The notes under the pieces were generated by a model. The model was not told where the DNA came from and did not search any database. It saw only the letters and a list, made by a program, of their open reading frames with translations. From assembly GCA_016744135.1 (NCBI GenBank), contig JADGEX010000001.1:1809029-1873028 (forward strand): DNA of 64,000 bases, read 5' to 3'. Of this stretch, positions 59,388 to 64,000 are shown one piece after another. This DNA is from Pseudodesulfovibrio sp. (GTDB lineage Bacteria > Desulfobacterota > Desulfovibrionia > Desulfovibrionales > Desulfovibrionaceae). Each line of letters opens with the position of its first letter. Position 1 is the first letter of the stretch. The translations under genes and the position numbers were made by a program.

Positions 59388-59942
59388 ATGAAACGGATGA
59401 TTACCCTGCTTCTGGCTGCAACCCTCTGCCTCGGCCTGATGGCCTGCAACCAGCAGGAAACCTCGGTCAAGATCGGCGTCGTAGACGAAGCAGCCGCCTT
59501 CAAAGACAACAAGGTCGCTCAAGGCGCCATGGCATACCTCAAGGAAGTTGGTACGCCGTTGCAGACCAAGGCTGAAACCGCTTACAAAGCCATGCAGGAA
59601 AACCAGAGCGAAGAAACCGTGGCAGCGTACAAACTGGCCATGGGCGAATTGCAGAACACCATGGGCACTGAGCAGCAACGCGTTGTCGGCTTGGTGGAAA
59701 AAGAATTCAGCAATGCACTGGAAGCTTACCGCGCCGAAAAAGGCCTGGAAGTCATCCTGAGCAAGCAGTCCGTCATCGCTTCCAGCGATACTGTCGACAT
59801 CACCAGCGACATTGTTGCTGCCATGGACGGCGTGACCGTTGACTTCACCAAACCCGAAGCTCCGGCCGCACCAGAAGAAGCCAAGGCCGAAACAGTCGCC
59901 CCGGAAGAAGTTAAAGCTGAAGAGACCAAACCCGCTGAATAA
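59388..59942 (+). CDS. OmpH/Skp-like lipoprotein
   Basis: This 184-residue protein has a lipoprotein signal (LLLAATLCLGLMAC, lipobox LMAC) and an OmpH/Skp-like helical body, with IGVVDEAAAFKDNKVAQGAM as the opening beta-helix element. The C-terminal tail is Ala/Pro/Glu rich (APAAPEEAKAETVAPEEV). Skp-type proteins chaperone outer-membrane proteins in the periplasm; a lipid-anchored version would be membrane-bound. ATG 59388 with TGGAG upstream is chosen over ATG 59373. It ends at a terminator. Confidence 0.82.
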   Translation: MKRMITLLLAATLCLGLMACNQQETSVKIGVVDEAAAFKDNKVAQGAMAYLKEVGTPLQTKAETAYKAMQENQSEETVAAYKLAMGELQNTMGTEQQRVVGLVEKEFSNALEAYRAEKGLEVILSKQSVIASSDTVDITSDIVAAMDGVTVDFTKPEAPAAPEEAKAETVAPEEVKAEETKPAE

Positions 59943-59963
59943 GAAAACTCTCATTCAAGAATA

Positions 59964-60001
59964 AAGGCCTGTCCACGCTGTGGACAGGCCTTCTGTTTTT
60001 T
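59964..60001 (+). terminator. Intrinsic terminator of the OmpH-like gene
   Basis: A perfect stem AAGGCCTGTCCAC/GTGGACAGGCCTT is followed by CTGTTTTTT. Confidence 0.92.
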
Positions 60002-60016
60002 CTTCAACAAAAGTCT

Positions 60017-60364
60017 TTATCTATCAGCCTTAAACTCTTTCAATAAGATATATACCTGCTTCAAAAGACTAACAAAAGTTGCAAGCATCACACGCACTGA
60101 ATCCAGTTTTCCTTCACGAGCAGCCAATTCCATATCAAAGGCAAGCTCGGACAAAGCATCTGTACGAACCACGCCGCACATGCCCTTGAGCGAATGTGCC
60201 ATTTTCGAAGTCGTGACAGCGTCATTCGCATCCAACGCTTCAAGAAGGGATTGCATTCTTAGCGGACAGTCTTCCAAAAAAGCACCTATCAGCTCGCATG
60301 CCAATTCTTCATCATCGGCCAAACTTGCCAAAAAAGCATCCTTGTCGAATAAACTCTGAGCCAT
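60017..60364 (-). CDS. Histidine phosphotransfer (HPt) protein
   Basis: This 115-residue single-domain protein carries the HPt signature: AHSLKGMCGVV, in which His is the phospho-acceptor (about residue 57), between two helical hairpins (DEELACELIGAFLEDCPLRM; DALSELAFDMELAAREGKLD). It would shuttle phosphate between a hybrid kinase and a response regulator, but neither is adjacent. The start at ATG 60364 has TGGAG eight bases upstream. Confidence 0.9.
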   Translation of the reverse strand: MAQSLFDKDAFLASLADDEELACELIGAFLEDCPLRMQSLLEALDANDAVTTSKMAHSLKGMCGVVRTDALSELAFDMELAAREGKLDSVRVMLATFVSLLKQVYILLKEFKADR

Positions 60365-60484
60365 AGATCTACTCCATACGTGAGAGAATTCCGACGTTTC
60401 AGGTATCATTTTGAATAAAGGAATAAAAGAAATATCACACCTTGAGATAAAAACAAAATAGCCGAGAAAGGAATACGACACCTG

Positions 60485-61741
60485 CTAGCCGCACACGCAA
60501 CCGCCTCCGGCGAGCCAATCCCATCGCCCGTCCGAAAAGGACAAAAGTACTTCTTGTACTGTTCGATGCGCACAATTGTTCAGGCATATTTTGTTGGGAC
60601 GTTTCTTGAAAGCATCTGAAACCTTACAGGCGTACGAATAATGAGACCGAACCCAAACATTATTCTCTGGATTGACCGACAGAATATACTTATAAGCCTG
60701 GTCCGCAGAAGCCCCTCCCTGTCTGGGAGCAGCGACCACCGTGGGTTGGTCAAGCAGCAACGAACGGTGCTTGTTCAAAAAAGAAAGTGTCGTATCTCCA
60801 CAAAAAAGAGCGCCACAGGAAGCATCTCCATAGCGTAACACCAGCCCTTTGCCTTTACAAAAGGGACGATACGCCGCCGACAACAAAATTTCAGGGGTGA
60901 CAATTTGCGGCACTCCCTCCCAAAATTTAACTTCCACACCATTGACCATTTTGAAAGGGTGTCGAGGGACAAGATGTTCCTCAAGCTGGCCAGTCTGCTT
61001 GAAATAACGAACATTCCCGTCGATGCTCGCCGTCAACGCCATGGTCATAACAGCCAGGGCTATACCCTTGGCTGCGGACTTCCGTCCCCTGTAGCCGTCC
61101 CCAGGCATGGCGTCGGCTTCATGGTGCAACAAACGTCCGCACAAGAGGACAACCTCTTCCACACCTCCCCAATCTCGGAAGCCTCGTCCCAGAACACGCA
61201 AAGCCTGTCCAACGCCCCCAGGCGCACCGACCACCCTTCCGGCAACCTGCTCTGAGAGAACTTCCAACGACGTATTCAACACATTCTTCGCACTTCCGCC
61301 CATGGCGGCACGCCCGAAGCAGGCGGCCACTCCCAATGCGACAAGTATGGCGGCACTCTTGAGCCATTCCCCATCCGATGTCGAATGTAATGAGTACCCA
61401 ACAAAATTCACATCTTCGGGAACCGACCAGCCGCACAGGTCGAACCACCCTGGCCAGTCATTATTGAAACCACGAGCAAGCAGAGGCATGGTCTCCACCC
61501 AATCCGGGAGCCAATATTCCGAGACTTTGTACCCCTCTTCCATGAGATCAAGAATACCGCCCAATCGCTCCGGGCTCGGAGATGTGCACACGGCAGCACG
61601 AATTTTGCCCACTATGCGTTCATGAAGCATCTCTGGCAAAAAACCTGAAAGAGAACCACCGTCCACGAGATAAACACCCCGAGAACTCCGAAGTAAATAC
61701 GCGTCCCCACATCGGACCGGAAGCATTCTGAATTGCGTCAA
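60485..61741 (-). CDS. Metallo-beta-lactamase-like protein lacking metal ligands
   Basis: This 418-residue protein has an MBL-like beginning (CGDAYLLRSSRGVYLVDGGS) but the HxHxDH metal motif is replaced by S-P-S-P-E-R (TSPSPERLGG, residues 53-62, aligned with THxHxDHxGG). A hydrophobic stretch (AAILVALGVAACFGRAAMGG) occurs at about 132-151. The second half contains FCGDTTLSFLNKH and HSYACKVSDAFKK and ends GGGCVCG. It is probably a binding or scaffold relative of MBL hydrolases with a large insertion, but the family match is weak. No neighbouring gene suggests a pathway. ATG 61741 is the start. Confidence 0.5.
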   Translation of the reverse strand: MTQFRMLPVRCGDAYLLRSSRGVYLVDGGSLSGFLPEMLHERIVGKIRAAVCTSPSPERLGGILDLMEEGYKVSEYWLPDWVETMPLLARGFNNDWPGWFDLCGWSVPEDVNFVGYSLHSTSDGEWLKSAAILVALGVAACFGRAAMGGSAKNVLNTSLEVLSEQVAGRVVGAPGGVGQALRVLGRGFRDWGGVEEVVLLCGRLLHHEADAMPGDGYRGRKSAAKGIALAVMTMALTASIDGNVRYFKQTGQLEEHLVPRHPFKMVNGVEVKFWEGVPQIVTPEILLSAAYRPFCKGKGLVLRYGDASCGALFCGDTTLSFLNKHRSLLLDQPTVVAAPRQGGASADQAYKYILSVNPENNVWVRSHYSYACKVSDAFKKRPNKICLNNCAHRTVQEVLLSFSDGRWDWLAGGGCVCG

Positions 61742-61982
61742 ACCGCCATAATCCTTGCATTCGTTAGATCAACGGCACAAATTAGGACATAATATATTAA
61801 ACATGTCAATCTATATTGGCTGTACTGGATAATGACAAGAATCCGTCCTTCAAAAAGCCATGGAATTACCACAACCTGCAAAAGAATCCACAATTGATCA
61901 ACGAGTCAATTTGCTTTTTATACAAATTAATTCAAATATTTATGACAAAGCTGTTCAAAATTTGCAAAAAAGAAATTATTCG

Positions 61983-62011
61983 TTGACAAGGGCTGGCCCG
62001 GTCATTATATG
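61983..62011 (+). promoter_or_regulatory. Sigma-70 promoter of the 3D-domain gene
   Basis: TTGACA, 17 bases, TATATG. The predicted start is near 62018, about 28 bases before ATG 62046. Confidence 0.75.
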
Positions 62012-62045
62012 CACCAAGTTAAAAAATAACGGGAGACACCTATAC

Positions 62046-62540
62046 ATGAAAATATTACTCAACTACGTCATCACTGCGACCCTGTGTGCGGTCATTACAG
62101 TCATGGCTGTGGTTGTTGTCGTCAAACAACAACGCATCGACGATCTCAGCCACAGGCTCACTTTGGCTCAAAAGACCGCCATTGCGCGCAAACAGCTTGT
62201 TGAAGAAGCCCGTCTTCTTCAAAAAGCCATGAATATGTCGCCGGTCCGCACGGTCACAGTTACCGCTTACAATCCGACCACTGACCAGTGTGACGCCGAT
62301 CCGCTCATCGCGGCATCCATGCGCAAAGTACGTTCCGGCACCATTGCCGTTTCCCGCGACCTCTTCGACCAAGGCTGGGTATTCGGCCGCAAGGTTCGTA
62401 TCGAAGGTTACGGTATATTTGAAATCAACGACCTCATGAACAAACGCTTCACCCAACGCATCGACATCTTCATGTGGGATGAAGGCCAGGCCAGAAACTT
62501 TGGTAAAAAGAATATCAAGGCAGCTCTGCTGGAAATCTAG
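62046..62540 (+). CDS. 3D-domain protein, membrane anchored
   Basis: This 164-residue protein has an N-terminal TM anchor (residues 4-27, ILLNYVITATLCAVITVMAV), a short coiled region and a 3D domain (about 70-160), named for its three conserved Asp. TVTAYNPTTDQCDADPLIAA, then FEINDLMNKRFTQRIDIFMW, match the MltA/YuiC-like barrel used in peptidoglycan cleavage or binding. The start follows the promoter at 61983 and a GGGAG ten bases upstream; an in-frame extension to 61860 precedes the promoter and is rejected. Confidence 0.87.
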   Translation: MKILLNYVITATLCAVITVMAVVVVVKQQRIDDLSHRLTLAQKTAIARKQLVEEARLLQKAMNMSPVRTVTVTAYNPTTDQCDADPLIAASMRKVRSGTIAVSRDLFDQGWVFGRKVRIEGYGIFEINDLMNKRFTQRIDIFMWDEGQARNFGKKNIKAALLEI

Positions 62541-62554
62541 TTCAGTTGAAATAA

Positions 62555-62605
62555 CAAAAACAAAACCCTTGGAAGCATATGCTTCCAAGGGTTTTGTTTT
62601 TGGCG
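62555..62605 (+). terminator. Long palindromic terminator
   Basis: Bases 62555-62602 form a perfect 48-base palindrome centred on GCATATGC, with CAAAACCCTTGGAAGCAT as part of each arm. The transcript would form a 20-pair or longer stem ending in a T-run. It can act in both directions. Confidence 0.88.
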
Positions 62606-62724
62606 AATTCTTTTGCTATGCTTAAAAAAAACTCATCTCAGCTTCGTCATTAACGAAGAGGATGAACGTACCCCATAATATCAATTCATTAATTTCAAAG
62701 AAAACGGCAATATGGAAGAATGAA

Positions 62725-63069
62725 ATGGAACAAAGCGAAAAGACAGGATTCACCACGTTGGAATTTCAAAAGATCATGCTCCTGCTGGCTGAAAAACGGA
62801 CAGCTCACACGACTCTCAGATCAGGCGTGGCTGTTTGCGCCTTTACATTGACCATAATATCATTTCTCATTGCACTTTCTGCTCATTCCAAAGATAAAAT
62901 AAATGTTATTTTGCTAACATTTGTCCTTGTCGGTGCCACCCTTTTATTTCTGGGGGGAGGGTATTTGCTCATAAGAGGTTTTATGAGAATGCGCTTTCAT
63001 AATAAACTTATTTTGAAAATGTTACAGGCGAACAAAGAACTGGCAACCTTATTCTATCATAAGCAATAA
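62725..63069 (+). CDS. DUF202-like small membrane protein
   Basis: This 114-residue protein has two TM helices (about 33-52 and 60-85) preceded by LAEKRTAHTTLRSGVAV, which resembles the LAxERTxLAxxRT signature of YidH/DUF202 proteins. The C-terminal part is a basic amphipathic helix (RMRFHNKLILKMLQANKEL). Function is unknown. ATG 62725 is chosen; the frame extends to 62662 without a better ribosome binding site. It lies just before a DsrE-like gene in the same direction. Confidence 0.7.
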   Translation: MEQSEKTGFTTLEFQKIMLLLAEKRTAHTTLRSGVAVCAFTLTIISFLIALSAHSKDKINVILLTFVLVGATLLFLGGGYLLIRGFMRMRFHNKLILKMLQANKELATLFYHKQ

Positions 63070-63094
63070 ATATATCAGACTAAAAAGGCAAAAA

Positions 63095-63436
63095 ATGTAC
63101 TATGATATCGTTTTTCATTTTGACAAAGGAATTGATGAACTCAACATAACCATCAGCAATATAAAGAACTACTACACCGGATTGCCAAAAGAAAACTTCA
63201 AAGCTGTCTTGGTCGTAAATGGCCCCGGAATCAAGCTGATGGGTAAAGAAAGTTCGTTTTCCCCGGACCTAAAAAAACTCCACGAAAAGGGCTTGAATAT
63301 ACGCGTTTGCAACAATGCAATGATCCACTTCAACCTAAAATCGGAATGGCTCAACCCCGTGTGCCACATTGTTCCTGCGGGACTGCTTGAACTCGTTGAT
63401 TTGCAACGCAAAGGGTTTGTCTACATCAAGCCATAA
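63095..63436 (+). CDS. DsrE/F-like family protein
   Basis: This 113-residue protein matches the DsrE/YchN alpha-beta fold: MYYDIVFHFDKGIDELNITI, then KAVLVVNGPGIKLMGK, RVCNNAMIHFNLKSEWL and the end GLLELVDLQRKGFVYIKP. The Cys in RVCNN is conserved in this subgroup. Such proteins move sulfur or bind small ligands; the substrate is unknown. It is 25 bases after the DUF202-like gene, so the two are probably co-transcribed. Confidence 0.88.
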   Translation: MYYDIVFHFDKGIDELNITISNIKNYYTGLPKENFKAVLVVNGPGIKLMGKESSFSPDLKKLHEKGLNIRVCNNAMIHFNLKSEWLNPVCHIVPAGLLELVDLQRKGFVYIKP

Positions 63437-63495
63437 AAATCCACTATACCCCATGCTCAAAATCCCATAGAATTTTGATGCCCGTCACCCCCCCC

Positions 63496-64000
63496 TTAGT
63501 CCAGCCAGGAAACCTCGACATCCCGACGGGCAGGAATACGTTTATAGCGATATTTGGGGTAGCCAAGCATAAGAGCGGCATAGACACCATGGCCTTCAGG
63601 AATACCGAGCATCTCACGAATGGCACAACATCCTTCTGCCACTTCCATGAGGAACCCGGCCCAACACGCCCCTATACCGTGAGCATGGGCTGCCAATTCA
63701 AGATAGGCAGCCGAAAGAGAACAATCCTCGGCAGGATTGAAACCATCTTCGGGGGCATGGGCAACAGCCACATGCGGTGCACCGTGCAATATCTTATCGA
63801 ACCCCTTTTCCCAATTCTTGACCACACCGGGAAAAACAGAATGCGTCGCCATATATTCCACGGTCAACCCGGCAAGACGACGTGTAGCCAGCGGATTTCG
63901 CGTTATGATCCAACGGGCGGGCTGACCATTCTTGGCACTGGGTGCGAATCGGGACACTTTAAACAAATGATTCAACACATCCTCAGGGACAACTTTGTCC
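63496..64000 (-). CDS. Nitroreductase family protein (5' end outside the window)
   Basis: The C-terminal 168 residues are visible; the frame stays open to base 64000 (DKVVPEDVLNHLFKVSRFAP), so the N-terminus is outside. The FMN-binding pattern SRFAPSAKNGQPARW, GIGACWAGF and ALMLGYPKYRYKRIP are typical of nitroreductase proteins. These use FMN and NAD(P)H or ferredoxin. Whether a ferredoxin domain precedes it, as in many anaerobes, cannot be seen. Confidence 0.92.
   Translation of the reverse strand, partial: DKVVPEDVLNHLFKVSRFAPSAKNGQPARWIITRNPLATRRLAGLTVEYMATHSVFPGVVKNWEKGFDKILHGAPHVAVAHAPEDGFNPAEDCSLSAAYLELAAHAHGIGACWAGFLMEVAEGCCAIREMLGIPEGHGVYAALMLGYPKYRYKRIPARRDVEVSWLD

Noticed and set aside
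1-64000. CRISPR arrays, insertion sequences, rRNA and tRNA
   Set aside because: No regularly spaced repeats, transposase motifs or RNA-gene signatures were seen.

Overview
The window comes from the chromosome of a sulfate-reducing deltaproteobacterium of the Desulfovibrionaceae, most like Pseudodesulfovibrio/Desulfovibrio. The strongest evidence is a complete dsrMKJOP operon (24582-29752, minus strand) preceded by an RsbRD_N gene. Flagellar genes with a sigma-54 type promoter, many PAS/GGDEF/histidine-kinase sensors and a probable selenoprotein fit the same group. The content is mostly core chromosome. I see no prophage, insertion sequence, CRISPR array, rRNA or tRNA.

Layout. 1-655: dispersed repeat R1. 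656-6090: a small acidic protein, then a minus-strand run ykgJ-like, macA-like, ABC ATPase, FtsX-type permease, TPM-like membrane protein, rnhA; the ATPase and permease are split by repeat R2. 6092-12371: hflKC, an S24 (CI-like) regulator, a two-receiver GGDEF protein, panB and a Gate-domain permease. 12432-12918: a compact locus with a sigma-54 promoter, upstream palindromes and a short transcript. 13015-18703: histidine kinase, second R2 copy, AI-2E family exporter, serB, bactofilin with an unrecorded 51-residue partner, D-lyxose isomerase. 18753-21041: DUF2318 protein with ABC permease and ATPase behind a second sigma-54 promoter carrying the same palindromic motif. 21371-24393: FmdE/molybdopterin-binding fusion and two lipoproteins. 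24582-30476: Dsr membrane complex and RsbRD_N. 30701-41017: three large sensor proteins around trmI, a radical SAM gene and rng. 41366-49409: Ni/Co exporter fusion, lrp/ald pair, the UGA-containing DUF3088 gene, mltD-like, PhoH, CgeB-like glycosyltransferase. 49751-54011: flgM-like gene with a structured leader, htpG, MerR regulator, MauE-like protein, glycine-zipper lipoprotein. 54100-55070: second R1 copy. 55072-64000: sugar kinase, TPR protein, flgE, OmpH-like lipoprotein, HPt protein, a metal-site-less MBL-like protein, 3D-domain protein, DUF202-like, DsrE-like and a nitroreductase cut by the window end.

The most notable points are: (1) a 115-residue DUF3088 thioredoxin-like gene at 44720-45067 with an in-frame UGA exactly at the first Cys of a CxxC motif, followed by a SECIS-like hairpin; (2) two sigma-54 promoters sharing a TTGCACA/TGTGCAA upstream element, one driving an unknown short transcript and one a DUF2318-ABC transporter; (3) two families of dispersed intergenic repeats, R1 (about 0.55 kb, paired hairpins) and R2 (with a hairpin whose stem differs between copies but keeps pairing); (4) a flgM leader in which one CCTCCC segment can pair with either an upstream GGGAGG or the Shine-Dalgarno sequence.
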